Shown piece by piece: positions 45,463-55,819 of a DNA stretch of 64,000 nucleotides. This DNA is from an uncultured Woeseiaceae bacterium (GTDB lineage: Bacteria > Pseudomonadota > Gammaproteobacteria > Steroidobacterales > Woeseiaceae), in contig CALZMQ010000015.1 of assembly GCA_945788625.1 (NCBI GenBank), forward strand, positions 62,001-126,000, in the 5' to 3' direction. The translations under genes were made by a program, and so were the position numbers. How positions within the stretch are numbered: the stretch's first letter is position 1; the number at the start of each line of letters is the position of its first letter. Under the pieces are notes generated by a model. It saw only the letters and a list, made by a program, of their open reading frames with translations, had not been told where the DNA came from and ran no database searches.

Positions 45463-46961
45463 AACAACGGCCGGTGCTCAGCTTTTGGCAAATCTGGAAC
45501 ATGTGTTTCGGTTTCCTGGGAATTCAATTCGGTTTCGCGCTGCAAAACGCCAACGTCAGCCGCATCTTCCAGACGCTCGGCGCGGACATCGACGACATTC
45601 CGATCCTCTGGGTCGCCGCGCCGCTCACCGGTCTGATCGTGCAGCCGATTATCGGCTACATGAGTGACCGGACCTGGAACCGTTTCGGACGCCGTCGGCC
45701 TTATTTCCTGGTGGGCGCCATATTCGCGTCACTCGCGTTGTTCGTCATGCCGAATTCGCCGGCGCTCTGGGTGGCGGCCGGCATGCTCTGGATCATGGAT
45801 GCCAGCATCAATATCTCGATGGAGCCGTTTCGCGCTTTCGTCGGCGACATGCTGCCGGAGAAGCAGCGCACCGGCGGCTTCGCCATGCAGACCTTCTTTA
45901 TCGGTATCGGCGCCATCGTGGCGTCGATGCTGCCGTGGATGATGACAAACTGGTTCGATATCAGTAACACCGCGGCGGCCGGGCAGGTACCGGATTCGGT
46001 GAAACTGTCATTCTATTTTGGCGGCGCCGTCTTCTTTCTCGCCGTGCTCTGGACCGTGCTTCGTACGAAGGAATATTCGCCCGAGGAACTGAAGGCGTTC
46101 GATGCGGAGCGTCCGCCGGAGCACGTTGCCGACGATACGACTTTGCGCGCGGCCTCCAGCTATCGCAACGGCGGCATCGTCTGGGCGGTGATCGGCATAG
46201 CGATCTGGTACGGGGTCATGGGATTCGGGCTGGACAAACAGCTGTTCGTTCTTGCCGGCGGCTTCACTGCTTTCGGACTGCTGCAGGTAGCGACCAGCGT
46301 GTTGCAGAACAAGGGCTACACGAGCAACGGCATGTACGAAATCATGCACGACCTGTTTCACATGCCCAAGGCGATGCGGCAACTGGCCGTTGTGCAGTTC
46401 TTTTCCTGGTTCGCATTGTTCGCGATGTGGATCTACGGTACTGCGGCGGTCACCAGCCACCATTTCGGAGCGACCGAGGTCACCTCGGCAGCTTACAACG
46501 ACGGGGCCGACTGGAACGGCGTGCTGTTCGCCGCCTACAACGGTTTTGCAGCGCTGGCGGCGATCGCAATACCTTTTCTCGCGAACAGGCTGGGTTGTCG
46601 AATGACGCACCTGGTAAACCTGTGTCTCGGCGGTATCGGCCTGATCAGCTTCTACTTCATCAAGGATCCGACCATGCTGATCGTGCCGATGATCGGCGTC
46701 GGTATCGCATGGGCTTCGATCCTGTCGTTGCCGTACGCACTACTGTCGAATAACCTGCCGTCGCACAAAATGGGCGTCTACATGGGCATATTCAACTTCT
46801 TCATTGTGATACCGCAACTCGTAGCGGCGAGCGTGCTCGGGCTCGTGTTGCGCGAGTTCTTCGATCTGCAGGCGATTTTCGGCCTCGTAATCGGCGGCGT
46901 GCTGATGATTGTGGCCGGTGCCACGACACTGCTGGTCGACAAGTCCGCGGAGCCGCAATGA
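45459..46961 (+). CDS. MFS sugar transporter (SLC45/GPH-like, probable maltose or maltodextrin)
   Basis: The 500-residue inner-membrane protein has twelve predicted helices. Signatures are FWQIWNMCFGFLGIQFGFALQ in helix 1, the loop motif YMSDRTWNRFGRRRPYFLVGA, and ISMEPFRAFVGDMLPEKQRT. These resemble SLC45-type and Caulobacter MalY-like maltose transporters, which run on a proton gradient. It overlaps the GH97 stop by four bases and the amylase start by four bases, so the three genes are translationally coupled. Position between two starch-degrading enzymes supports uptake of glucose, maltose or short maltodextrins from the periplasm. Confidence 0.9.
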   Translation: MKQRPVLSFWQIWNMCFGFLGIQFGFALQNANVSRIFQTLGADIDDIPILWVAAPLTGLIVQPIIGYMSDRTWNRFGRRRPYFLVGAIFASLALFVMPNSPALWVAAGMLWIMDASINISMEPFRAFVGDMLPEKQRTGGFAMQTFFIGIGAIVASMLPWMMTNWFDISNTAAAGQVPDSVKLSFYFGGAVFFLAVLWTVLRTKEYSPEELKAFDAERPPEHVADDTTLRAASSYRNGGIVWAVIGIAIWYGVMGFGLDKQLFVLAGGFTAFGLLQVATSVLQNKGYTSNGMYEIMHDLFHMPKAMRQLAVVQFFSWFALFAMWIYGTAAVTSHHFGATEVTSAAYNDGADWNGVLFAAYNGFAALAAIAIPFLANRLGCRMTHLVNLCLGGIGLISFYFIKDPTMLIVPMIGVGIAWASILSLPYALLSNNLPSHKMGVYMGIFNFFIVIPQLVAASVLGLVLREFFDLQAIFGLVIGGVLMIVAGATTLLVDKSAEPQ

Positions 46962-48652
46962 AATCGCGCAGCACGGGGTTCGCAATATGCGCCGCGTTGT
47001 TGCTCAGCGGCTGTGCGGCCGTAGAAAAGGCGCCGCTGACAGCGGAGCCGGATGCCGAATACTACGGCACGCTGGAACCCTTCGCTGCCGAGTCCGTGTA
47101 CTTCATCGTCACCGACCGCTTCGTCGACGGCGATCTGGACAACAACTTCCCGGAGCAGGGCGGTGCGGAGCTGCGTACCTTTGACCGGCCCATTCGTCTT
47201 GCCGGGTCGAGGCCTGCCAACATCGGCTATCTCGGCGGTGACTTCCGCGGCGTGCTGGACAATGCGGGCTACATTGCCGACATGGGCTTCACGGCAGTCT
47301 GGCTCACACCGATCGTTGACAATCCGGACGAAGCATTTACGGGCGGTGCGAGGCCGGGCGAGGGAGGCTCCAACGATTACGGTAAGACCGGTTATCACGG
47401 CTACTGGGGTGTCAATTTCTTCGAGCTCGATGAGCACCTCGGCTCTCCGGATCTCGACTACGCTGATCTGACACGGGGGCTGCGCGAGGATTTCGGCATC
47501 AAGACGGTGCTCGATATCGTCTGTAATCACGGTTCGCCGTCGTTCTCGATGACGCACGATCAGCCGAAGTACGGCGAACTCTACGATGCCGACGGGGTTC
47601 TGGTCGCCGATCACGGCAACCTGCATCCGACGGAACTCGATCACCGCAATCCGCTGCACCACTTCTACCGGCGGCAACCGGATCTGGCCGAACTGTCGGA
47701 TATGAACTACGACAATCCGGATGTCCTCGAGTACTTCGCCGCGGCACATTCGAAATGGATCGAACAGGGTGCGGCGGCCATTCGCATCGATACGATCAAG
47801 CATATGCCGCATGCGTTCTGGAAAGCGTTTGCAGATCGAATCCGCGCGGATCACCCGGGTTTTTTCATGTTTGCTGAAGCCTGGTCGTTCGATCCCGGTT
47901 TGCTGGCCGAGTTCACGTATCCCGAGAACGGCGGCATCAGTGTCCTGGATTTTCCGGGACGACAGGCGATGACCGGCGTCTTCGGCAAGAGCGACGGTTC
48001 CTACGAAGAGCTGCTGGATTATCTGCATCTGGACAGCGGCAACTACCAGAGCCCCTACGATCTGATGACTTTCTACGACAACCACGATATGCCGAGGATC
48101 GATGCCGATGAGTCGGGCTTCATCGACGCCAACAACTGGTTATTCACGAGTCGGGGTATTCCGGTCGTGTATTACGGATCGGAGATCGGTTTTCGCGCCG
48201 GTGCCGATCAGCACGCCGGCAATCGCGATTACTTCGGGCAGGAAAATATCGCGCGCGCCAGTGCGAGCCCGATACATGCGGCGCTCACGCGTATTGCGAA
48301 CGTCAGGAAGAATTCAGTAGCCCTGCAACGCGGGATACAGGTCAACCTCGAATTTACCGAGGACACGGCCGCATTCCTGCGCGTTTACCAGAGAGACGGT
48401 GTTCGTGAAACGGCCCTGGTGCTGCTCAACAAGGGCGATGAGCCGACGGAATTCGATACCGGCGGCTGGTTGTTTCCCGGGGAATGGCGAGCAATGGGCG
48501 CAACCGGCGTATTGAGCGTCGACGCCGCGGACCCGTCGGCGCGCGTCGCCGTGCCGGCGCACGACGTCGCGGTCTACGTCAGCGGCGCGGTAATCTCGGA
48601 TGCAGGACTCCGGGCAGAGCTCGAGCGTTTGCAGTCGCTCGCGTCGCGCTAG
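46958..48652 (+). CDS. Lipoprotein alpha-amylase (GH13)
   Basis: The 564-residue enzyme has a lipoprotein signal ([20 protein letters not shown], acylated cysteine near residue 19), so it is anchored at a membrane facing the periplasm or outside. The GH13 barrel has [13 protein letters not shown], the substrate loop [20 protein letters not shown], and [11 protein letters not shown]. The catalytic residues are Asp278 ([11 protein letters not shown]), Glu307 (MFAEAWSFD) and Asp377 (FYDNHDMPR). It would cut long maltodextrins, perhaps at the cell surface before TonB-dependent uptake, or in the periplasm. Its start overlaps the transporter stop (ATGA), and its stop codon abuts the convergent LacI gene with no spacer. 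Confidence 0.94.
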   Translation: MKSRSTGFAICAALLLSGCAAVEKAPLTAEPDAEYYGTLEPFAAESVYFIVTDRFVDGDLDNNFPEQGGAELRTFDRPIRLAGSRPANIGYLGGDFRGVLDNAGYIADMGFTAVWLTPIVDNPDEAFTGGARPGEGGSNDYGKTGYHGYWGVNFFELDEHLGSPDLDYADLTRGLREDFGIKTVLDIVCNHGSPSFSMTHDQPKYGELYDADGVLVADHGNLHPTELDHRNPLHHFYRRQPDLAELSDMNYDNPDVLEYFAAAHSKWIEQGAAAIRIDTIKHMPHAFWKAFADRIRADHPGFFMFAEAWSFDPGLLAEFTYPENGGISVLDFPGRQAMTGVFGKSDGSYEELLDYLHLDSGNYQSPYDLMTFYDNHDMPRIDADESGFIDANNWLFTSRGIPVVYYGSEIGFRAGADQHAGNRDYFGQENIARASASPIHAALTRIANVRKNSVALQRGIQVNLEFTEDTAAFLRVYQRDGVRETALVLLNKGDEPTEFDTGGWLFPGEWRAMGATGVLSVDAADPSARVAVPAHDVAVYVSGAVISDAGLRAELERLQSLASR

Positions 48653-49684
48653 TCAGGCGTTGGCGCCACAAGAGTTGCGGACAACCAGGCTTGGCGCCAT
48701 CAGGGTTGACGCAACCGGCTTGCCCTCGATAAGGCCGACGATGCCATCGACCAGGCCTTCGCTTGCGAGGCGAATATCCTGGCGAACCGTCGTAAGGGCC
48801 GGCGTGACATGCGCAGCGATGGGCACGTCGTCGAATCCCACGACGGAAACATCTTCGGGTACCCGGAACCCGTTATCATGCAGTGCGCGCATCGCGCCTA
48901 TGGCGACCACGTCGGTGACACCGAACACGGCGTCGAACTCGCGGCTGCCGGCCAGTAGTTGCTGCATTGCACGGTAACCCAGCTTGCCACGATTGTTCGC
49001 GTCGACCTTGAGTTCGGGGTCTGGTGTGTAGCCCGCCTCTTCCAGCGCGCGGACGTAGCCATAATACCTCGCGGCCAGTTCCGGGCAGCGCTGCGAGGTG
49101 TTGCCGATGAATGCGATCCTGCGGCGGCCGATGTCAAGCAAGTGACGCGTCGCCCGGTAGCCGCCGTCGATGTTGTCGCAACCGATAGAATGGCCCGGCT
49201 GATCGTTTATCCGCGGACCCCAGATCATGAAGCGCGTATTGACGCGTGCGAGGGCGGAGAGTTTTTCGCGATAAGTGACGTAATCGCCGTAGCCCAGGAG
49301 AATCAGCCCATCGGCGCGGTTGCTGGCCTGGTATTCGACGTGCCAGTCGTCCGTTAGCTGCTGCATCGAAATCAGGACGTCGTAGCCGTGCCGGGCGGCG
49401 GCACGGGTGATGTAACCCACCATCGACAGGAAGAACGGATTGATTTGCGCACCGTCGCCTTCAGTCTCGTCGAACATCAGCAATGCAATCGTATTGCTCT
49501 GATGCGTGCGCAGGCCGGCAGCGTTGCGATTGACGAAGTAGTTCAGATCGCGCGCAATTCGCTGGATTCTCTCACGCGTCTCCTCACGGACGAGCGGCGA
49601 GTTTCGCAAGGCGCGGGAAACGGTCGCCTGGGACACACCAGCGAGGTCGGCAATGTCGAGCGATGTCGGGTTTTCGACTTTCAT
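48653..49684 (-). CDS. LacI-family repressor, probable regulator of the starch/glycogen locus
   Basis: The 343-residue regulator has an N-terminal LacI helix-turn-helix and hinge ([20 protein letters not shown], then [20 protein letters not shown]). A periplasmic-binding-protein-like sensor domain follows, with [50 protein letters not shown] and [26 protein letters not shown]. It resembles maltose/glucan-responsive LacI regulators of proteobacteria. It is the only LacI protein in the window and lies at the end of the locus, so it is the best candidate for the ACGT-centred operators at 30234-30284 and 43350-43363. Its own upstream region lacks an obvious copy of that core. Confidence 0.93.
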   Translation of the reverse strand: MKVENPTSLDIADLAGVSQATVSRALRNSPLVREETRERIQRIARDLNYFVNRNAAGLRTHQSNTIALLMFDETEGDGAQINPFFLSMVGYITRAAARHGYDVLISMQQLTDDWHVEYQASNRADGLILLGYGDYVTYREKLSALARVNTRFMIWGPRINDQPGHSIGCDNIDGGYRATRHLLDIGRRRIAFIGNTSQRCPELAARYYGYVRALEEAGYTPDPELKVDANNRGKLGYRAMQQLLAGSREFDAVFGVTDVVAIGAMRALHDNGFRVPEDVSVVGFDDVPIAAHVTPALTTVRQDIRLASEGLVDGIVGLIEGKPVASTLMAPSLVVRNSCGANA

Positions 49685-49847
49685 GTTGCGGTATTTGAGT
49701 TATCGGTCGGGTTCTCAGTTCCCTTGTAACACAATCGACCGGCATCTGAATCAGGGCGTTCCGCAGCCCGGTGTTATGACAATGTAACTCTCGCCGCCCG
49801 CAGGTCCTACTCGGACACGCTCACATCGAAATTAAGCCGTTGATAAT

Positions 49848-50678
49848 TCAGGTAAAATCAATACGGAGGGCATCTTTGCTACGGCGCAGTTTGTCGCTCG
49901 CCACTTCACCGCGCGCCAGCGCCAGGGCAACGTGAATTGCATCAAGGAGGGCAAGCTGCGCCAATCTCGAACTCATTGGCGTATAAACGCTCGTGTCTTC
50001 GATCACCTGGCACGGAAATAACAGGCTCGCCTCGGCGGCCACGTCGGAGTCGGGGTTGGTGAGCGCGATGACGGTAGCGCCGCGCTCGCGTGCGATCTTC
50101 GCCGCGACCGTGAAGTCGTTCCATCGACCGGTATGGGACAACAGCACGAGCACATCGCTCGGCTCCGCGATAGCCGCGAACTGCAGGATCATCGGCGTAT
50201 CGCAAAGCGACGTGCAGGGAATACCGAGGCGAAAGAACTTGTGGCAGGCGTCCGTGGCAACGTGACCCGAAGCACCCAGCCCGGCGAATGCGATCTGCCT
50301 GGCGTTTTTCATAGCGCCGACGGCCTCGTCAACAGGCATTGAGGACAGTTGCGTGCGCATGTCGATAAGCGACTGTATGGAGGCATCCATGACCTTGAAC
50401 ACGGCATCGGACGTCGAATCGTCGGCGCTGACGTCCCGGTGCACGTAGCTTGCAGGGTTGCTCAGCGCCTCCGTCAGGCGGATTGCCAGCTCGCGAAAAC
50501 CGCCCAGGCCGACCGAGCGGCAGAACCGCACGACGGTGGGCTCGCTTGTCCGGCATTCGCGCGCGAGACGTGCGAGTGTCGCGCTGGCCGCTTCTTTCGG
50601 GTGGTTCAATATCCAGCGTCCCACGCGCTGCTCGGACGGGCTGAGGCCCGGCAGGGATTTACTAATCGTTGCGAGCAT
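49848..50678 (-). CDS. hexR: HexR-type repressor (RpiR family, SIS domain)
   Basis: The 276-residue regulator has an N-terminal RpiR helix-turn-helix (LSPSEQRVGRWILNHPKEAA, then CRTSEPTVVRFCRSVGLGGF) and a C-terminal SIS sugar-isomerase domain (ARQIAFAGLGASGHVATDAC, then DVLVLLSHTGRWNDFTVAAKIARERGA). HexR represses Entner-Doudoroff and related genes and releases DNA on binding 2-keto-3-deoxy-6-phosphogluconate. Divergence from zwf-pgl-edd-glk and a perfect HexR palindrome over its start codon make the assignment firm and imply autoregulation. The ATG at 50678 is the first base of the family N-terminus; there is no strong ribosome site. Confidence 0.95.
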   Translation of the reverse strand: MLATISKSLPGLSPSEQRVGRWILNHPKEAASATLARLARECRTSEPTVVRFCRSVGLGGFRELAIRLTEALSNPASYVHRDVSADDSTSDAVFKVMDASIQSLIDMRTQLSSMPVDEAVGAMKNARQIAFAGLGASGHVATDACHKFFRLGIPCTSLCDTPMILQFAAIAEPSDVLVLLSHTGRWNDFTVAAKIARERGATVIALTNPDSDVAAEASLLFPCQVIEDTSVYTPMSSRLAQLALLDAIHVALALARGEVASDKLRRSKDALRIDFT

Positions 50679-50692
50679 GTAGTAAAATTACA
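50678..50692. promoter_or_regulatory. HexR box 1, overlapping the hexR start codon
   Basis: TGTAGTAAAATTACA is a full match to the known HexR palindrome (TGTARTWWWAYTACA type). It shares its first base with the hexR start codon and lies 83 bases before the zwf start, so it can repress both hexR and the zwf operon. Confidence 0.85.
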
Positions 50693-50739
50693 GAAAAATT
50701 TATAGAAAAGCAGCAAAAACTCGCTAAAATTGGCCAAAA

Positions 50740-50754
50740 CGGAGTAAAATTACA
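50740..50754. promoter_or_regulatory. HexR box 2, close to the zwf start
   Basis: CGGAGTAAAATTACA repeats the right 12 bases of HexR box 1 exactly (AGTAAAATTACA) but has a weaker left half-site. It is 21 bases before the zwf ATG and 47 bases from box 1, which would allow cooperative or looped binding over the zwf promoter. Confidence 0.6.
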
Positions 50755-50775
50755 TAAATTTCCGGGGACACCTCC

Positions 50776-52254
50776 ATGGCTAAGCTGATTCCGGTCGGTA
50801 CCTTCGACCTCGTCATTTTCGGTGGTACCGGCGACCTTGCAATGCGCAAGCTGTTGCCGGCGCTCTATCATCGCGACCTTGATGGCCAGGTCACGACCGA
50901 AAGCCGCATTATCGGCGCCAGCCGGGGCGCACTGTCGCGCGACGAATACCTGGCTGAAATCCGCGAGTCTCTTATCAGGAACCTCGGTGACGGCGACTTC
51001 GACGAGTCGCACTGGCAGACCTTCAGTCAACGCATCCAGTACGTGCAGGCCGACGCGTTTGCGCATGACGAGTGGCAGGCGCTGGTTGACGTACTTTCGG
51101 GCTACGAAAACCGAACTCGCGTTGCCTACCTCGCGACCGCGCCGGGATTATTCGGCCCCATTGCGGCGGGGCTCAAGAAGAACGCACTGGTTACCGGGCA
51201 CAGCCGCATCGTGCTCGAAAAACCGCTCGGGCGCGATTACGAGTCTGCCCGCGAGATCAACAACGCCGTCGGCGATTGTTTTGCCGAAAACCAGATCTAT
51301 CGCATTGATCACTACCTGGGCAAGGAAACAGTGCAGAATCTGCTCGCATTGCGTTTCGGCAACTCGCTGTTTGAGCCGTTGTGGCGGCGCAATGTAATCG
51401 ATCACGTGCAAATTACCGTTGCCGAGGATCTCGGTGTCGGTGGGCGGGTGGAGTTCTACGACCGCGTCGGAGCGCTCCGGGACATGGTGCAAAATCACAT
51501 CATGCAGCTCGTCTGCCTGTTTGCGATGGAACCGCCGTCGAGCCTCCATCACGATGCCGTTCGCGACGAGAAGATCAAGGTGCTGCGCTCGTTGAAACCG
51601 ATATCGGCCGCCGACGTTGGCGCCAGTACCGTGCGCGCCCAGTACAGGGCGGGCGCGATCAACAACAGCACAGTGCCCGGCTACGGCGACGAATTGAATG
51701 GCACGAGCAGTACTACCGAGACCTTTGTGGCGCTCAAGCTCGAGATAGAGAACTGGCGTTGGTCGAACGTGCCTTTCTACCTGCGGACCGGCAAGCGACT
51801 CGCGGGCAAGCACTCCGAGATCGTCGTGCAATTCCAGGACGTGCCGCACTCGATTTTCCCGGAGCAGAAGTACAACGTGTCGCCGAACCTGCTGCGCATA
51901 CGCCTGCAACCTGACGAAGGTGTGCAACTTTCGGTGATGGCGAAAGAGCCCGGCCCGGGCGGTTTCGATCTTCGCCCGGTGTCGCTCGACCTGAGCTTCG
52001 CCGAGACTTTCGGCGTCAGCTATCCCGACGCTTATGAGCGGCTGCTCATGGAGGTGTTGCGTGGAAATCCGGCACTTTTCATGCGTCGCGACGAAGTTGA
52101 AGCGGCCTGGCACTGGATTGATGGCATCATAGAGGGGTGGGAAACCTCAAAACAAAAAGTCGAATCCTACGTTAGCGGATCATGGGGGCCCGCAGCGTCG
52201 TCTTTATTGCTCGACCGTGACGGCCGTGCCTGGCATTCGGACAATCAGCTATGA
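50776..52254 (+). CDS. zwf: Glucose-6-phosphate 1-dehydrogenase
   Basis: The 492-residue enzyme oxidises glucose-6-phosphate to 6-phosphogluconolactone with NAD(P). It carries the nucleotide-binding motif FGGTGDLAMRKLLPALYHRD at the N-terminus and the active-site signature RIDHYLGKETVQNLLALRFG (residues 176-195). FYDRVGALRDMVQNHIMQLV and PFYLRTGKRL are also conserved. It is the first gene of the zwf-pgl-edd-glk operon, behind two HexR boxes. The ATG follows GGGGA by seven bases. Its stop overlaps the pgl start (ATGA). Confidence 0.97.
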   Translation: MAKLIPVGTFDLVIFGGTGDLAMRKLLPALYHRDLDGQVTTESRIIGASRGALSRDEYLAEIRESLIRNLGDGDFDESHWQTFSQRIQYVQADAFAHDEWQALVDVLSGYENRTRVAYLATAPGLFGPIAAGLKKNALVTGHSRIVLEKPLGRDYESAREINNAVGDCFAENQIYRIDHYLGKETVQNLLALRFGNSLFEPLWRRNVIDHVQITVAEDLGVGGRVEFYDRVGALRDMVQNHIMQLVCLFAMEPPSSLHHDAVRDEKIKVLRSLKPISAADVGASTVRAQYRAGAINNSTVPGYGDELNGTSSTTETFVALKLEIENWRWSNVPFYLRTGKRLAGKHSEIVVQFQDVPHSIFPEQKYNVSPNLLRIRLQPDEGVQLSVMAKEPGPGGFDLRPVSLDLSFAETFGVSYPDAYERLLMEVLRGNPALFMRRDEVEAAWHWIDGIIEGWETSKQKVESYVSGSWGPAASSLLLDRDGRAWHSDNQL

Positions 52255-52931
52255 AGCAATACTCACATGACACGCGACAGGAAGCGTCGCAGGCGGCCGC
52301 GGCCCGGATCGCGGCGTTACTGGCTTTGCGCCTCGACCACAACAAAACTGCATCGTTGGTCGTATGCGGTGGGACGTCACCGCGCCAGTGCTTCGAAGTG
52401 CTGGCGAAGGAGTCTCTGGACTGGGCACGTGTGCAGGTTGCCCTCAGTGACGAGCGCTGGGTGCCGGCCGACCACGAAGACAGCAACGAGAAGCTCGTTC
52501 GCGAATCGCTGCTTGTCGGTAAAGCGGCGGACGCGCAATTGTTGTCCGTCTATTCGGCGGATGTTTCCCCCGAAGAGCGTTGCGACGAGTTGCAAAGTCC
52601 GTTGCCGACACTACCGTTTTCGAGTGCGTTGGTGGGCATGGGTACCGACGGGCATTTCGCCTCGTTGTTCCCCGACGCCGACAACCTGGCGCTGGCGCTC
52701 AACCCCGAAAGCGGCCGGTTGTACGTCCCCGTGACGACAACTGCGAGCCCGCATGCGCGAATCAGCATGACGCTCGCAGGAATCTCCCGCAGTGACGAAA
52801 TCGTGTTGCTGTTTTTCGGCGAGGAGAAACTCGCGGTCTACGAAAAGGCCAAAGAGAGTGCCGAGGCATATCCCATGTCGCGGTTGTTGCGTCAGAATCG
52901 CGCGCCCGTCAGTGTCTTCTGCGCGCCGTAA
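52251..52931 (+). CDS. pgl: 6-phosphogluconolactonase
   Basis: The 226-residue enzyme hydrolyses 6-phosphogluconolactone to 6-phosphogluconate. It belongs to the DevB/NagB-fold type. SLVVCGGTSPRQCFEVLAKE is the substrate phosphate loop, VALSDERWVPADHEDSNEKL the second, and ALVGMGTDGHFASLFPDA the active-site block with the conserved histidine. It overlaps zwf by four bases, as expected for a coupled pair, and precedes edd by 16 bases. Confidence 0.95.
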   Translation: MKQYSHDTRQEASQAAAARIAALLALRLDHNKTASLVVCGGTSPRQCFEVLAKESLDWARVQVALSDERWVPADHEDSNEKLVRESLLVGKAADAQLLSVYSADVSPEERCDELQSPLPTLPFSSALVGMGTDGHFASLFPDADNLALALNPESGRLYVPVTTTASPHARISMTLAGISRSDEIVLLFFGEEKLAVYEKAKESAEAYPMSRLLRQNRAPVSVFCAP

Positions 52932-52947
52932 GGGAGGTTGAAATCCA

Positions 52948-54756
52948 GTGAATCCGGTTATCGTTGAAGTTACCCGTCGGATCGAGAAGCGCAGTGATCG
53001 ATCTCGCGGCGAGTACCTCGAACGCATGCACGCCGCTGCCGGCGACGGCCCGGCACGCGGTGGGCTTGCGTGCAGCAACCTGGCACATGGCTTTGCGGCC
53101 TCCGGCGATGCGGAGAAACAGGCGCTGTCTGGAAGTGTCGTACCGAACATCGGCATCGTTTCGGCCTATAACGACATGCTGAGCGCGCACCAGCCCTTTG
53201 CAGGCTATCCGCCGCTCATCAAGGAGGCGGCAGCGGAACTCGGCGCGGTTGCCCAGTTCGCGGGCGGCGTTCCGGCGATGTGCGACGGTGTAACGCAAGG
53301 CACTGGCGGCATGGACCTGTCGTTGTTCAGTCGCGATGTGATTGCGCTCTCGACCGCAGTCGCGCTGTCTCACAATATGTTCGATGCGGTGTTGTGCCTC
53401 GGAGTCTGCGACAAGATCGTACCTGGCTTGTTGATAGGGGCGCTGTCGTTCGGTCACCTTCCCGTCGTATTCGTGCCTGCCGGTCCGATGGTATCGGGCC
53501 TCGGCAACAAGGAAAAGGCCCGGACTCGTGAGCAATACGCCGCCGGCAAGGTCGGTCGCGACGAATTGCTGGCGGCCGAGTCGGCCGCTTACCACGCACC
53601 GGGTACCTGCACATTTTACGGCACAGCCAACAGTAACCAGATGCTCATGGAGTTCATGGGTCTGCAGTTGCCCGGCGGTTCCTTCGTCAACCCCGGCACG
53701 GAATTGCGCGACCACCTGACCAGGGAAGCCGTCGGTACGGTGCTCAAGTCCACCAATCTCGGCGAAGACTATATGCCGCTCGCAGAAATTCTGGATGCAA
53801 AGGCCATCGTCAACGGAATCGCGGGACTGCTCGCAACCGGCGGTTCCACGAACCACACGATTCACCTCGTAGCAATTGCCGCGGCAGCCGGCATTCATAT
53901 CGACTGGCAGGATTTTTCGGATATTTCCGGCGCGGTACCGCAGCTATCGCGCGTTTACCCCAACGGCTCGGCCGACGTCAATCACTTCCACGCAGCAGGT
54001 GGCCTGGGTTTTCTCATCCGGGACATGCTCGCGAACGGCTTGTTGCATGAGGACGTCAACACCATTGTCGGGCCGGGGCTCGAGCGTTTTTGCCGGGAAC
54101 CGCGCATCAACGACGGTCAACTCGCATGGGGCGACGTGCCTGGAGAATCTCTCGATCCGGACATCCTGCGCCCGAGTTCCGATCCATTCAGCCCGGAAGG
54201 GGGACTGCGTCTCGTAACGGGCAACGTCGGCCGGGCCGTGGTGAAGATTTCCGCCGTTGACAAAAAACACCATTCCATTAAAGCGCCCGCGCGCGTATTT
54301 CATTCGCAACAGGCTTTCGTCGACGCATTCAACAATGACGAACTCGAGCGCGATTTCGTGGCAGTCATCCGCTACCAGGGCCCACGTGCCAACGGGATGC
54401 CCGAGTTGCACAAGCTGACGCCGTATCTTGGTGTGCTGCAAAATCGTGGTTTCAAGGTGGCGCTGCTCACGGATGGCCGAATGTCGGGTGCCTCGGGCAA
54501 GGTGCTGGCCGCGATACAGGTTACGCCCGAAGCGATCGCCGGAGGACCGATCGCCGCGATACGTGACGGCGACGTCATCTGCATCGACGCGGCCAACGGG
54601 ACGATTAAGGTCGACGATGTCGCTGGGTTTGAATCGCGTACTGCGGATATCGTCGACATCGGGCCGCAAACGGGAATGGGACGCGAACTCTTCGGCGCGT
54701 TCCGCGAGCGCGCGACCGGTGCAGAGCAGGGCGCCAGCCTGTTCGGGTCGGTTTGA
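52948..54756 (+). CDS. edd: Phosphogluconate dehydratase
   Basis: The 602-residue enzyme dehydrates 6-phosphogluconate to 2-keto-3-deoxy-6-phosphogluconate, the Entner-Doudoroff branch step, and that product is the HexR inducer. It belongs to the IlvD/Edd iron-sulfur dehydratases. Cysteine-containing blocks are [33 protein letters not shown] and [16 protein letters not shown], and [23 protein letters not shown] is the C-terminal signature. It starts with GTG at 52948, with a GGGAGG stretch about ten bases upstream. No eda gene follows; glk takes that place. Confidence 0.96.
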   Translation: MNPVIVEVTRRIEKRSDRSRGEYLERMHAAAGDGPARGGLACSNLAHGFAASGDAEKQALSGSVVPNIGIVSAYNDMLSAHQPFAGYPPLIKEAAAELGAVAQFAGGVPAMCDGVTQGTGGMDLSLFSRDVIALSTAVALSHNMFDAVLCLGVCDKIVPGLLIGALSFGHLPVVFVPAGPMVSGLGNKEKARTREQYAAGKVGRDELLAAESAAYHAPGTCTFYGTANSNQMLMEFMGLQLPGGSFVNPGTELRDHLTREAVGTVLKSTNLGEDYMPLAEILDAKAIVNGIAGLLATGGSTNHTIHLVAIAAAAGIHIDWQDFSDISGAVPQLSRVYPNGSADVNHFHAAGGLGFLIRDMLANGLLHEDVNTIVGPGLERFCREPRINDGQLAWGDVPGESLDPDILRPSSDPFSPEGGLRLVTGNVGRAVVKISAVDKKHHSIKAPARVFHSQQAFVDAFNNDELERDFVAVIRYQGPRANGMPELHKLTPYLGVLQNRGFKVALLTDGRMSGASGKVLAAIQVTPEAIAGGPIAAIRDGDVICIDAANGTIKVDDVAGFESRTADIVDIGPQTGMGRELFGAFRERATGAEQGASLFGSV

Positions 54757-54850
54757 GGCCGGCCACCGAATCTGCACCTGCGGCTGATGCGGCACACCGC
54801 GGCGTATGAGAGCATAAGGTCAAGGGTGCAAATCGAAAGGGATGCGGGCA

Positions 54851-55819
54851 ATGAAAGATAGCTGTTTGCTGATTGGTGACATCGGCGGCACTAACGCCCG
54901 ATTTGCATTGGCGAACCCGGACAATCCCGGCTTCCATACAGTCGTGGAACTGAAATGCGCGGACTTTGCGACCGCTGACGATGCGATACGCCACTATCTG
55001 CAGGAAACAAAGGCCGGTGCTCCCGACGCCGTATGCCTGGCAGCCGCGGGCCCTGTCGTGGATGAGCACGTCCATATCACGAACAACCACTGGGATATAT
55101 CGGCCGCCGATACACGTGCGGAATTCGGTATCGAGGCCGTGCGCCTGATCAACGATTTTGCGGCGATCGCCTATTCGATCCCGTTCCTCGCCGAGGACGA
55201 CAGCGTGTCCATCGGGCCGCACGACCAGCGCCGGCTGCCGCTGGAGCGATTCGACGTTGCGATACTGGGTCCCGGCACGGGTCTGGGCGTGGCGGGTCTC
55301 TGCCGCCGCGGTGACACGCTGGTGCCCATTACCGGTGAAGGCGGTCATGTCGGTTTCGCGCCTGAAACCGCGTTGCAGGTGGAGATACTCGAAGTACTGC
55401 GCGGCAAATTCGAGCGCGTCTCGGCAGAACGCCTGGTCGCCGGGTCGGGACTCGTGAACATCTACGGCGCGCTGGCGACGATTCGCGGCGAGCCCGCAAA
55501 AAAACTCTCGCCTGCCGAAATATTCGCCGCGCGCAAGCGCGGCAATGTCGCGAGCGAGGCTGTCGACGTGTTCTTCGAATTGCTTGGCCAGGTCGCCGGC
55601 GACCTGGCGCTGACACTAGGCGCCGAGGACGGTGTTTACATAGCCGGAGGCATTGCCAAACGCTACCCGGAAATATTGAAAGTCAGCCGGTTTCGAAGTG
55701 CGTTCGAATCCAAGGGCAGACACCGGGCGATCATGGAACGTATCCCGACGCGGCTAATTACACACGATCAGCCCGGATTGCTCGGTGCCGCCTATTCCGT
55801 ACTGGAGTTGGCCTCGTGA
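54851..55819 (+). CDS. glk: Glucokinase
   Basis: The 322-residue enzyme phosphorylates glucose, feeding free glucose from the starch enzymes into zwf. It belongs to the bacterial Glk family. LIGDIGGTNARFALANPD is the phosphate-1 ATP motif, RLINDFAAIAYSIP carries the catalytic aspartate region, and LGPGTGLGVAGLCRR with ITGEGGHVGFAPE are the adenosine/substrate motifs. ATG 54851 is preferred because AAGG lies about ten bases upstream and the first strand starts at once; an in-frame ATG at 54842 is possible. It is 94 bases after edd and convergent, with a 28-base overlap, with the DUF2189-like gene. Confidence 0.95.
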   Translation: MKDSCLLIGDIGGTNARFALANPDNPGFHTVVELKCADFATADDAIRHYLQETKAGAPDAVCLAAAGPVVDEHVHITNNHWDISAADTRAEFGIEAVRLINDFAAIAYSIPFLAEDDSVSIGPHDQRRLPLERFDVAILGPGTGLGVAGLCRRGDTLVPITGEGGHVGFAPETALQVEILEVLRGKFERVSAERLVAGSGLVNIYGALATIRGEPAKKLSPAEIFAARKRGNVASEAVDVFFELLGQVAGDLALTLGAEDGVYIAGGIAKRYPEILKVSRFRSAFESKGRHRAIMERIPTRLITHDQPGLLGAAYSVLELAS

